Assembly: GCA_045543215.1 (NCBI GenBank)
Contig: JAZQMD010000185.1
Location: 1-31,450 of the forward strand
Direction: 5' to 3'
From: DXYV01 sp045543215
GTDB lineage: Bacteria > Bacillota > Clostridia > Oscillospirales > Oscillospiraceae
Length of the DNA stretch: 31,450 bases
The notes below the pieces were generated by a model, which saw only the letters and a program-made list of their open reading frames with translations, did no database searches and was not told where the DNA came from. A program made the position numbers and the translations under genes. Each line of letters starts with the position of its first letter. Positions within the stretch are counted from its first letter, which is position 1. This document shows, piece by piece, positions 16,147 to 24,025 of this stretch.

Positions 16147-17187
16147 ATCAAAAATCGCATCATTACCATTATCCTGTCCTGCCTGCTGGCCCTGTTCTCT
16201 CTGATCTCCCTGTTCGTTGGGGTCATCAATCTGGAGCCTAGTGCCTTGTTCTCCGGCGACTTGGATCAGTTACATATCTTTATCGTCTCCCGCCTGCCCA
16301 GACTGCTTGCCATTCTATGCACTGGCGTTGGTATGAGCGTATCAGGATTAATTATGCAGCAGCTGTGTATGAATAAGTTCGTCTCCCCAACCACGGGGGC
16401 CACCATCTCTTCAGCCCAATTTGGTATTCTGCTGGCACTGTTATTTATGCCCAGCTCCACCCTTTGGGGCAGAGCCATCTTTGCCTTCATAACTGCAGTT
16501 TTGGGCACTTGGGTATTCGTTTGGTTCATTCAGCGCATCCAATTCAAGGATGTGGTCATGGTGCCCCTAGTGGGCATTATGTTCAGTAACGTCATTGGCG
16601 GCGTTACCAACTTTCTGGCCTATAAGTTTGAGATGACCCAGGCTCTCTCTTCCTGGCTGGTAGGACACTTTTCCCTGGTGCTTAGAGGCCGGTATGAGTT
16701 GGTATACCTGGTTCTACCCCTAGTGGTACTGGCCTTTTTCTTTGCAAACCACTTTAATATTGTGGGTATGGGAAAGGACTTTTCAAAAAACCTGGGCGTT
16801 CATTACAACCTGATTCTTTTTATGGGCCTGACGATTGCCGCCCTCATCACTGCCAGCATCGTGGTGGTGGTAGGCTCTATTTCCTATATCGGTCTGATTG
16901 TCCCTAACATCGTGGCCATGTTCAAGGGAGATCAGATTCGGGGAACCCTTTTGGACACAGCTCTCTTTGGTGCCCTTTTCGTACTAGTTTGCGACATGCT
17001 CGGGCGTATAATAATCGCTCCTTACGAGCTTCCCATTGAACTCATCATTGGCATCTTGGGCAGTCTTCTATTCATCGCCCTGCTGTTCTATCGCCTGCGG
17101 CATGGCCGAAAAGCTATCCGATTGGGCGTGGCCAACAGTTCCTGCTGCGCTGCCTCCGTCCCACTTGACAAGGAAGGTGAGGATTGA
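16147..17187 (+). CDS. yclN: Ferric siderophore ABC transporter permease (FecCD family, YclN type)
   Basis: One of two membrane subunits of a siderophore importer, about 346 residues with nine or ten hydrophobic segments. SRLPRLLAILCTGVGMSVSGLIMQQLCMNKFVSPTTGATISSAQ is the FecCD signature and is very close to Bacillus subtilis YclN (petrobactin uptake, as recalled). VGSISYIGLIVPNIVAMFKGDQIRGTLL is the coupling-helix region. The start is odd. The frame opens at a TTG (16114) with no proper ribosome site, while an excellent AGGAGG (16133-16138) is followed after 8 bases by ATC (16147), exactly where YclN has its ATG. I place the start at that ATC; ATT at 16144 is the alternative. It is the first gene of a four-gene operon. 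A longer-than-usual polar tail (GVANSSCCAASVPLDKEGED) ends the protein. Confidence 0.88.
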   Translation: MKNRIITIILSCLLALFSLISLFVGVINLEPSALFSGDLDQLHIFIVSRLPRLLAILCTGVGMSVSGLIMQQLCMNKFVSPTTGATISSAQFGILLALLFMPSSTLWGRAIFAFITAVLGTWVFVWFIQRIQFKDVVMVPLVGIMFSNVIGGVTNFLAYKFEMTQALSSWLVGHFSLVLRGRYELVYLVLPLVVLAFFFANHFNIVGMGKDFSKNLGVHYNLILFMGLTIAALITASIVVVVGSISYIGLIVPNIVAMFKGDQIRGTLLDTALFGALFVLVCDMLGRIIIAPYELPIELIIGILGSLLFIALLFYRLRHGRKAIRLGVANSSCCAASVPLDKEGED

Positions 17188-17188
17188 T

Positions 17189-18169
17189 ATGAAAACCGTA
17201 GCCTATCATACCAACATCAAAAAGCTGACCGTTCTCGCTTTTCTGACCCTCCTGGTTGCCGTTGGCTATATGCTGGTAGAGGTCAGCTTTCATAATCCCA
17301 AGTTGTTTCAATATGCCATGAAGATCCGCGCCCCTAAACTCATCGGCATGCTTATCGCTGCCTTTGCCATTGGTGGCGCTTCCATCGTGTTTCAATCCAT
17401 TATTAACAACACCATTGTCACCCCCTGCCTGCTGGGCATGAACTCCCTATATACCTTAATCCATACGGCTGTAGTCTTTTTTGCTGGCTCTGGCAGCATC
17501 TTTGCCGCAAATTCCAACGTAGCTTTTGCAATAGATCTTGTTTTAATGGGAATCGTTGCCACTGTAATTTACAGCTATCTTTTTAAAAAAACCAACCATA
17601 ACGTGCTGTATGTACTGCTGATTGGAACAGTACTTACCTCCTTCTTTTCCAGTATGCAGACCACCATGATTCGGGTTATGGATCCAAATGAGTACGACAG
17701 TCTGTTGGCTACTCTGGTTGCCAGTTTCAATAATATTAACGGGGAAATTATTGTTTTTTCTCTTTTTATGCTGGCACTCATTATCTTTTTTCTTCGCAAA
17801 GATTTGGCTCTACTGGACGTAATTACTTTAGGTAAAGCCCAGGCCGTCAATTTGGGCGTGGACTATGACCGAACCATCCGCAGGCTGTTGCTGGGTATAA
17901 CCCTATGTATTGCTGTGGCCACCGCCATGGTGGGGCCCATCTCCTTTTTAGGCCTGATTATTGCCAATCTGACCCGGCAATTTTTAAAAACCTACCGTCA
18001 CGTTCAGCTGATTCTGGGTTCCGTCCTCTTTGGCATGGCAGTACTGGTGGGCGGACAACTTATTGTAGAGCATATCTTCTCCTATGCCGTCCCCATTAGC
18101 GTATTTATTACCGTGGGCGGAGGACTCTATTTCCTCTACCTGCTTTTAACTAACAGGAGGGTATCATGA
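17189..18169 (+). CDS. yclO: Ferric siderophore ABC transporter permease (FecCD family, YclO type)
   Basis: The second FecCD-type permease, 326 residues, forming the channel with the upstream protein. It has a membrane anchor at about residues 15-35, then KIRAPKLIGMLIAAFAIGGASIVFQSIINNTIVTPCLLGMNSLY, the family signature, and MVGPISFLGLIIANLTRQFLKTYRHVQLILGS, the ATPase-contact region. The ATG at 17189 follows the stop of the first permease by one base and has AAGGTGAGG six to seven bases upstream; the frame is open further up inside the previous gene, but that is not used. Its stop overlaps the ATG of the ATPase by four bases. Order and spacing match Bacillus yclNOPQ. Confidence 0.9.
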   Translation: MKTVAYHTNIKKLTVLAFLTLLVAVGYMLVEVSFHNPKLFQYAMKIRAPKLIGMLIAAFAIGGASIVFQSIINNTIVTPCLLGMNSLYTLIHTAVVFFAGSGSIFAANSNVAFAIDLVLMGIVATVIYSYLFKKTNHNVLYVLLIGTVLTSFFSSMQTTMIRVMDPNEYDSLLATLVASFNNINGEIIVFSLFMLALIIFFLRKDLALLDVITLGKAQAVNLGVDYDRTIRRLLLGITLCIAVATAMVGPISFLGLIIANLTRQFLKTYRHVQLILGSVLFGMAVLVGGQLIVEHIFSYAVPISVFITVGGGLYFLYLLLTNRRVS

Positions 18170-18918
18170 TCGTCAAAGAACTTACCAAGAAATACGACGG
18201 TAAAACCGTGGTAGATGGCGTTAGCTTTACCATCCCCAAAGGGAAAGTTCTCTCCCTGATTGGCCCCAATGGTGCAGGTAAATCCACGGTGATGGGTATC
18301 ATCTCCCGTCTCATCGCTCAGGACTCTGGACTAGTGGACTTTGACGGGAAGGACATTAGCAAGTGGAAAAGTAAAGAGCTGGCCAAGCGGCTGGCCATCC
18401 TTACCCAGCACAATAATATCCAGATGAAACTGACGGTAAAGGAATTGGTGACTTTCGGCCGTTTTCCCTACTCAGGCAACCGTATCACACCAGAGGATGA
18501 GCGGATCATCCGTCAGGCCATCTCCTATATGGAGCTGGATGAATTCCAGGATCGCTTTATCGATGAACTGTCCGGCGGCCAGCGGCAGCGGGCCTATATT
18601 GCTATGGTCATTGCCCAGGACACGGAATATGTCCTCCTGGACGAGCCCACTAACAATTTGGACATTTATCATGCCTCGAATATGATGAAGATTGTCCGTC
18701 GCCTATGTGATGACCTGGGCAAGACGGTAATCCTGGTTCTCCATGAGATTAATTATGCAGCGTTTTATTCTGACTACATCTGCGCCTTTGTAGAGGGACG
18801 GATTCTTAAATTTGGCCCGGTAAGGGAGGTGATGACAAGGGAAGTCCTGTCCCAGATCTATAAAGTCGATTTTGAGATTATGGAAATCGATGGCAGGCCC
18901 TTATCCATTTACTACTGA
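18166..18918 (+). CDS. yclP: Ferric siderophore ABC transporter ATP-binding protein (YclP type)
   Basis: A 250-residue single-domain ABC ATPase that drives siderophore import from the cytoplasmic side. Walker A GPNGAGKST lies at about 33-41, followed by the Q-loop ILTQHNN, signature LSGGQRQRAYIAMVIAQD at about 138, Walker B YVLLDEPTNNLD and the switch histidine in LVLHEIN. RFPYSGNR and YHASNMMKIVRRLCDDLGKTV closely resemble YclP of Bacillus subtilis. Translation starts at an ATG that overlaps the stop of yclO, with GGAGG about seven bases upstream. All catalytic motifs are intact. A 49-base gap with its own ribosome site separates it from the binding protein. Confidence 0.93.
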   Translation: MIVKELTKKYDGKTVVDGVSFTIPKGKVLSLIGPNGAGKSTVMGIISRLIAQDSGLVDFDGKDISKWKSKELAKRLAILTQHNNIQMKLTVKELVTFGRFPYSGNRITPEDERIIRQAISYMELDEFQDRFIDELSGGQRQRAYIAMVIAQDTEYVLLDEPTNNLDIYHASNMMKIVRRLCDDLGKTVILVLHEINYAAFYSDYICAFVEGRILKFGPVREVMTREVLSQIYKVDFEIMEIDGRPLSIYY

Positions 18919-18967
18919 TCTCCAGTACTCCAATATTTTTATATGACAAAGAAAAGGAGCTTTGAAC

Positions 18968-20002
18968 ATGAAAAAACTGCTGTCTCTTCTTCTGGCCACC
19001 CTAATGGCATCCAGTCTAGCCGCCTGTGGTGGGCAGACCAGTGGGACTAACCCAGATACCAGTCCCACGCAGGGCGCATCCACCTCCCCCAGCCCCAGCC
19101 AGTCCCAGCCCTCCGATCCTCAACGCCCCGAAACCATCACCATTACCAGTTTGAACGGAAATCGGGAACCCGCTCAGCTTGAGGTTCCTTATGATCCTCA
19201 GCGGATCGCCATCCTGGATATGGCCTCTCTGGATATTCTGGACAGCTTGGGCCTTAGCGACCGGGTGGTTGGAACTGCAGGTACCTCTCTGGATTACCTC
19301 CAGCAATATGCCACCAATGAGGCCATTTCCAACCTGGGTACGATTAAAGAAGCTGACATGGAGGCCGTCATGGCTTGTGAGCCTGACGTTATCTTCATCG
19401 GAGGTCGCCTTAGCAGCTCCTATGATGCCCTTAGCGAAATCGCCCCCGTGGTCTACCTGGCTACCGATGCTGAATTGGGTGTTGTTGCCAGTGTAGAAAA
19501 GAACGCCACCACGATCGCTTCTATCTTCGGGCTGGAATCCCTGGTAGAAGAGAAAATGGCCGGCTTTGCCGATCGTGTCGCCGCCCTGGCTGCCTTTGCC
19601 GAAGGGAAAAGCGCCATTGTCGGTTTGTCTACCAGCGGAAGTTTCAATGTTTTGGGCAACGACGGTCGCTGCTCCATCATCGGCCGGGAGATCGGATTTG
19701 AGAATGTAGGTGTTGACTCCAATATTGACACTTCCTCCCATGGAAATGAAGCCTCCTTCGAGTTTATTGTAGAGAAAAACCCTCAGTACATTTTTGTAAT
19801 GGATCGGGATGCGGCCATTCAGACTGAGGGTGCAAAGCTGGCCCAGGAGATTGTGGAAAATGAGCTGGTTATGGAGACTGATGCATACCAGAACGGTAAT
19901 ATTGTCTATCTTGCTCATCCCGCCGTATGGTACACGGCCGAAGGTGGTATCACTGCTCTGGACCTAATGCTTCAGGATCTGGAGCGTGAGTTGCTGGCCT
20001 AA
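18968..20002 (+). CDS. yclQ: Ferric siderophore-binding lipoprotein (YclQ type)
   Basis: The 344-residue binding protein of the importer. It starts at ATG 18968 with AAAGGAG eight bases upstream; a TTG two codons earlier is in frame but badly placed. The signal peptide MKKLLSLLLATLMASSLAAC ends in the lipobox LAAC (cysteine 20) and is followed by a Thr/Ser/Pro/Gln-rich spacer to about residue 56. The two-lobed class III fold begins at PQRIAILDMASLDILDSLGLSDRVVG and includes KEADMEAVMACEPDVIFIGGR, FNVLGNDGRCSIIGREIGFENVG and a C-terminal region ending GGITALDLMLQDLERELLA. GNDGR(C)SIIGREIGF is typical of YclQ/FatB/CeuE-like proteins that bind catecholate siderophores such as petrobactin. That specificity is inferred from the four-gene match. 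No siderophore synthesis genes are present, so it may use siderophores made by other organisms. Confidence 0.9.
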   Translation: MKKLLSLLLATLMASSLAACGGQTSGTNPDTSPTQGASTSPSPSQSQPSDPQRPETITITSLNGNREPAQLEVPYDPQRIAILDMASLDILDSLGLSDRVVGTAGTSLDYLQQYATNEAISNLGTIKEADMEAVMACEPDVIFIGGRLSSSYDALSEIAPVVYLATDAELGVVASVEKNATTIASIFGLESLVEEKMAGFADRVAALAAFAEGKSAIVGLSTSGSFNVLGNDGRCSIIGREIGFENVGVDSNIDTSSHGNEASFEFIVEKNPQYIFVMDRDAAIQTEGAKLAQEIVENELVMETDAYQNGNIVYLAHPAVWYTAEGGITALDLMLQDLERELLA

Positions 20003-20012
20003 AATTACATAA

Positions 20013-20059
20013 AAAAGACATCAGCCAAAAGTCCTTTGGACTTTTGGCTGATGTCTTTT
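20013..20059 (+). terminator. Strong bidirectional terminator
   Basis: A perfect 22-base inverted repeat (20013-20034 with 20038-20059) around a TTT loop. The outer bases are AAAA and TTTT, so both strands have a U-run after a GC-containing stem. It lies between the end of the siderophore operon and the end of the convergent GGDEF gene and serves both. Confidence 0.92.
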
Positions 20060-20081
20060 CACCACTTCCGGGGCGATTACT

Positions 20082-21812
20082 CTACCTTGCTTCCATTACC
20101 ATCTCGGCGGTATACATGCAATAAGTATTCCTGCCCAGCTGCTTGGCCCTATATAATGCAATATCGGCACTAGCATACAAATCTTCATAGTCGCTGCCAC
20201 AATCTAATATACTTGCCATACCAATGCTCAGGGAGGTCTGAACTTGTTCCCCATTCTTTCCCATATGGATCCGCAGCCCCTGCTCATTGAGCTCCTTAGC
20301 CCGTTGCACAATTACATCACTCTGAGTCATTTGGGGTGCAAATACACAGAATTCGTCTCCCCCTATGCGGCCGATCACATCCCCATGCCGGAACACCGCT
20401 CGGAGCATATCAGCTGTTTCCTTCAATACTCTGTCTCCCTCTGGATGGCCCAGGGAGTCGTTCACCAGCTTAAAGTGATCCAAATCAATCAGGAACATAA
20501 CCCCAGAAGTTTCTCCCCGCGCAAGATATTCCCTCACATAATCCTCCAGAGCAGCCCGGTTAAAAACCCCTGTCAGCGCATCCACGTTTGCCGCACGCTG
20601 CAAAGCGTCCTCCTTTGCCACCTCATCGTCAATATTCACCACCGAGATATAGGACAGAATATCGTTAGTCACCACATCCCGGGTAATGGTACAGTGAATT
20701 TCCACCCAGATCCATTCCTTATTTTCACTCAAAAGCTTCTCCCTCACAGTGTGAGGGACATTGGTTACCTCCAACATACGGGCAGGGTTTATACGAAAAC
20801 GCAGCTTATAGGAGGGACTGCTTTCCAATCTATCTTTAAAATAGGTAGGATTTCCAATGACAAAGAATTTTCTCCAGTCCTTTTGGTGAACACACTTCAG
20901 AGCAAACTGCTTCATCATCTCCACATATCCCTCTTCCTCCGCACATAAATCGGAAGAAAAGACCTCCCTCCCCTCCTCCACCAGGTTTTTAGTCACATTG
21001 GCGCAGTAGCTTATCATACCCTTTTTCTGGGTGCTCTCCCGGTAGCTACGCTCTTTTTTCAGGTCAATATCAAGCTCATGGCTTCTCTGCAGACTTCTAT
21101 CCTGCTTGATCTGGATTACGACAATAAGAGATCTACATGCCAAAATAAGGACATTTTTCACTACCAGGTCAGCATGAATCATGATCTGGAACTGCCGGGA
21201 AAGAGAATCGTCGTACACCAGTCCAAGCGTGAAAAAGCTTGAAAGCATCAGTGTAACACTGGAAATTACATAATAGATAAACAGCAGCATTCCCCGGGAT
21301 CTGGAGTGCATCAGTTCAGATAGCTCATGGACTGAATAGACCGCTGAGTGGGTTGCCCCCTGAAAGGTAAGCGTAGCCCCCAACATGGTTAAGCTAAACA
21401 GAGTATATCGGTGCTCATTGCCTCCCAAAGGCCAGAATCCCTCCATAAATATGCTGACAAAAGCATTACTCAGTCCATAGATGCACCCTAAGTCCATTAA
21501 AATAGCAAAGAAAAAATTGAGATAGGCCCACCATGTGTCCCGGCTGATGATTGACACCTCTAAAATGATTACGGCCGGAATTGCCAACATTATCAGCGGC
21601 GGAAGGGGGGCGCTGGCAAGGTATTCCGCCGCCAAGGCAATGCATGCATTAACGCATGAGATTAGAAAAATAACCCAGGTAGAGGGCCACTTGACTGACC
21701 TTGCCAGCTTGAACAATGCAAGTAAACCGCTTATAGATGCCAGTAGCGAGGCAAAAAATATCATAACCGGGCTGGATAGGACCTCCCCGGCCACGACTAG
21801 GAAGGTATTCAT
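20082..21812 (-). CDS. Membrane-bound GGDEF diguanylate cyclase
   Basis: A 576-residue enzyme that makes cyclic di-GMP from two GTP. The N-terminal part (to about 235) has several hydrophobic segments and is a membrane sensor of unknown ligand. A soluble middle (about 245-400, with WIWVEIHCTITRDVVTNDILSYISVVNI) looks PAS-like. The GGDEF domain (408-576) has ANVDALTGVFNRAALE, FLIDLDHFKLVNDSLGHPEGD and an intact active site GGDEF at 484-488. RHGD at 475-478, five residues before it, is an intact RxxD inhibitory site, so product feedback is expected. Its ATG overlaps the stop of the upstream EAL gene by four bases. It ends at the shared terminator at 20013-20059. Confidence 0.9.
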   Translation of the reverse strand: MNTFLVVAGEVLSSPVMIFFASLLASISGLLALFKLARSVKWPSTWVIFLISCVNACIALAAEYLASAPLPPLIMLAIPAVIILEVSIISRDTWWAYLNFFFAILMDLGCIYGLSNAFVSIFMEGFWPLGGNEHRYTLFSLTMLGATLTFQGATHSAVYSVHELSELMHSRSRGMLLFIYYVISSVTLMLSSFFTLGLVYDDSLSRQFQIMIHADLVVKNVLILACRSLIVVIQIKQDRSLQRSHELDIDLKKERSYRESTQKKGMISYCANVTKNLVEEGREVFSSDLCAEEEGYVEMMKQFALKCVHQKDWRKFFVIGNPTYFKDRLESSPSYKLRFRINPARMLEVTNVPHTVREKLLSENKEWIWVEIHCTITRDVVTNDILSYISVVNIDDEVAKEDALQRAANVDALTGVFNRAALEDYVREYLARGETSGVMFLIDLDHFKLVNDSLGHPEGDRVLKETADMLRAVFRHGDVIGRIGGDEFCVFAPQMTQSDVIVQRAKELNEQGLRIHMGKNGEQVQTSLSIGMASILDCGSDYEDLYASADIALYRAKQLGRNTYCMYTAEMVMEAR

Positions 21813-23755
21813 GGTTTATCTACCACCTTTCCCATAGACTGCTCTGTCTGCAGACGCTTTAAAAACGCCTCTGAGGGCATAGGCCTGGCGTAATAATAAC
21901 CCTGAAAAAAATCACAGCCCAAAGCCGCTAACACTTCCGCTTGCCCCTTGGTTTCCACACCTTCCGCGATGATATCCATATCCATTTCCTTGACCATAGC
22001 AATGATGTGTTTGAGCATACACATAGCCTTCTGATCCTCCATAGCCGACCACACCATGGACTTATCCAGCTTAACAGTATGGAAAGGATATTGGATAATA
22101 TGGACAGCGTTTGAATACCCTGTCCCATAATCGTCCAGGGAAATGCGCACTCCGTGACCAGCCAGCTTTTGTAAATTACTTTTGAGCGCCTCACTGGACA
22201 AAACGGCCGCACTCTCCGTGACCTCCAGTTCAATATGACGGTAATCCAATCCATATTCATCCATAATGGCCATCAGCCGCTCGGCCAAGCTTGTTTGCAC
22301 ACATTGAATACTGGAGAGGTTAACATCTATGGACCGAATTCCCTGCTCCCACAGCCTTTCTTTTGCCATAAAGCGGCATACCATCCGGAAGACCAGTTCA
22401 CCCAGTTCAAAAATAAGCCCATTTCTTTCCGCCAGCGGTATAAACTCCTCAGGGCTGACAAATCCCAGGCCTTGGCACTCCAGACGAACCAGGGCTTCCG
22501 CACAGATAAACCGCCCTTCTTCCACCGAGAAAATAGGCTGATAATGGACCTGGAACCCACCCTCCCGCAGAGCCTTACGCATAATTTGAAGGATTTCTTG
22601 CTCCCGTCTAACCCCTGTCAGTTCCCCCTGCTCCGGTTGGAGTATCGCCTCATTCCCCTGTTGCTTGGCCCGCCGCAGGGCATGAACCAACATACCAGTC
22701 ACATCTTCCAAGCTTCCCACATGGTTAGGGTAGGAAAACAGGCACATGGGCGCGTCCAGGGATACCTGCGCCCCATTAAAAAAGAAGGGCTGGCGAAAAC
22801 GCTCACGAACCTTTTGGGCAAGCTCATCCAGACAGTGGGCTTCCCGGCCCTTCTCTACTACTGCAAACTGGTTTCCTGACAGATAAAAAGCCTGGGCCTC
22901 CTTCTGTTCTCGGCGTAAAAATTCCGCAAGCTCTTTGAGCAGTTCCCCCTTTGCATGACTCCCCAATATCTCGCTGATATACCGGGTTCCCACCACCCGA
23001 ATACCTAAAACCGTAAAGGGCTGTTCAAACCGGAACTCAGCCGAGAGAAACTCAGACAAGGCCGCACTGTTATACATCCCCAGGGTTTTATCCTCATAAT
23101 CCTCTGGATTCTCCATGGACAGGTAAATCAGCAGCAACACAACGGCAATGATAAACTGAATAACCATCAGCTTTGGAAAAAGCATTTGCACCAGAATCGC
23201 TACAAGGCTGGAGACGGTAAAAAACCACACAGAGGCCTTTTGCAGCAAGGTCAGCCGACGGCGGTAGACCAAGGCGCATACCAAAGAGGTGCATACATAA
23301 AATAAAGCAATTGCATAGAGAAACTTGATGACTCCTCCATGGCAGTAATACCGATTTTCATCGAAGTAGAACACCGCTCCCGTCCAAGGGGTGGACAAAA
23401 TAATTAACACTGCCACCGCCACCGGCGTAAAGATAGACACCCACTGCCAGACAACCAGTGGCTTCTTCGGCTCCACAGCCACGACAATATAGATCAGGTA
23501 AATGGTAGGAAGGATATTAAAACAGATTAAATAAGCTTGATTGAGCAGATAGTTAAGCCACAATGGTACCCATGCACTGTGATCGATGGTGTAAATGGTG
23601 AGCAAATCCAGCAGATTGGAGGTTAGGGCCAGGGCAATCATATGGCTAAATATCCTGGTGCGCCGGGTATTAATGGTTTTTTTGTAATAAAAATGCAACA
23701 TAACCGCAGCCAAAATGATGATCCCAGCCACATCATAGTGAATGATATAGCTCAT
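21809..23755 (-). CDS. Membrane-bound EAL phosphodiesterase with degenerate GGDEF domain
   Basis: A 648-residue protein predicted to degrade cyclic di-GMP. Residues 1-215 hold about seven hydrophobic segments, a membrane sensor of the 7TM kind. The following GGDEF-like domain (about 224-375) has SGNQF (293-297) in place of GGDEF, so it is not a cyclase and may be regulatory. The EAL domain (395-640) keeps its catalytic set: EAL at 420-422 (CAEALVRL), DVNLSS, LEVTES, the DDYGTGYSN loop, KLDKSMV and IAEGVET, ending FFQGYYYARPMP. GAAAGGAATG precedes the ATG by a few bases. It is the first gene of a two-gene unit with the cyclase; having both activities in one transcript suggests local or signal-gated control of the second messenger. 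Confidence 0.9.
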   Translation of the reverse strand: MSYIIHYDVAGIIILAAVMLHFYYKKTINTRRTRIFSHMIALALTSNLLDLLTIYTIDHSAWVPLWLNYLLNQAYLICFNILPTIYLIYIVVAVEPKKPLVVWQWVSIFTPVAVAVLIILSTPWTGAVFYFDENRYYCHGGVIKFLYAIALFYVCTSLVCALVYRRRLTLLQKASVWFFTVSSLVAILVQMLFPKLMVIQFIIAVVLLLIYLSMENPEDYEDKTLGMYNSAALSEFLSAEFRFEQPFTVLGIRVVGTRYISEILGSHAKGELLKELAEFLRREQKEAQAFYLSGNQFAVVEKGREAHCLDELAQKVRERFRQPFFFNGAQVSLDAPMCLFSYPNHVGSLEDVTGMLVHALRRAKQQGNEAILQPEQGELTGVRREQEILQIMRKALREGGFQVHYQPIFSVEEGRFICAEALVRLECQGLGFVSPEEFIPLAERNGLIFELGELVFRMVCRFMAKERLWEQGIRSIDVNLSSIQCVQTSLAERLMAIMDEYGLDYRHIELEVTESAAVLSSEALKSNLQKLAGHGVRISLDDYGTGYSNAVHIIQYPFHTVKLDKSMVWSAMEDQKAMCMLKHIIAMVKEMDMDIIAEGVETKGQAEVLAALGCDFFQGYYYARPMPSEAFLKRLQTEQSMGKVVDKP

Positions 23756-23828
23756 CGTTACATTCCTTTCTTAAGCGGCGCCAGACCATCTGCCGCAAGC
23801 ATAAGAGCATCCGGTTACTATCACTATA

Positions 23829-23857
23829 ATAATAAATCTTATTACATTAAAATGCAA
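23829..23857 (-). promoter_or_regulatory. Promoter of the EAL-GGDEF gene pair
   Basis: On the minus strand TTGCAT (23857-23852) and TATTAT (23834-23829) are 17 bases apart, pointing into the EAL gene. The leader of about 65 bases is too short for a typical c-di-GMP riboswitch, and none is recognised. Confidence 0.5.
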
Positions 23858-23932
23858 GGAAATCCAGCATATTTTACTGTAATTTGATACCATATTCCCT
23901 GTTTTATGGAAATACGGTGTCAAATTAAAAGA

Positions 23933-23967
23933 GGCCTGCTGTGTGTGACTAACACAGATAACAGGCC
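23933..23967 (-). terminator. Terminator of the DUF711 operon
   Basis: GGCCTG (23933-23938) and CTGTGT (23939-23944) pair with CAGGCC (23962-23967) and ACACAG (23952-23957), with a four-base bulge. On the minus strand CTCTTTTAATTT follows. It lies about 60 bases after the stop of the DUF711 gene. Confidence 0.75.
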
Positions 23968-24025
23968 CCATCTTTCTCTTCTTTGGATTACCTCCTGGTC
24001 GGATTCATGGTCCGGCCTGGCGGCT

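Noticed and set aside
19016..19918. A 300-codon minus-strand frame
   Set aside because: It lies entirely inside the siderophore-binding lipoprotein gene, has no ribosome site, and its product matches no family. It is a codon-bias shadow.
23756..23828. A c-di-GMP riboswitch before the EAL gene
   Set aside because: The leader is only about 70 bases long and no GEMM-like core was recognised.
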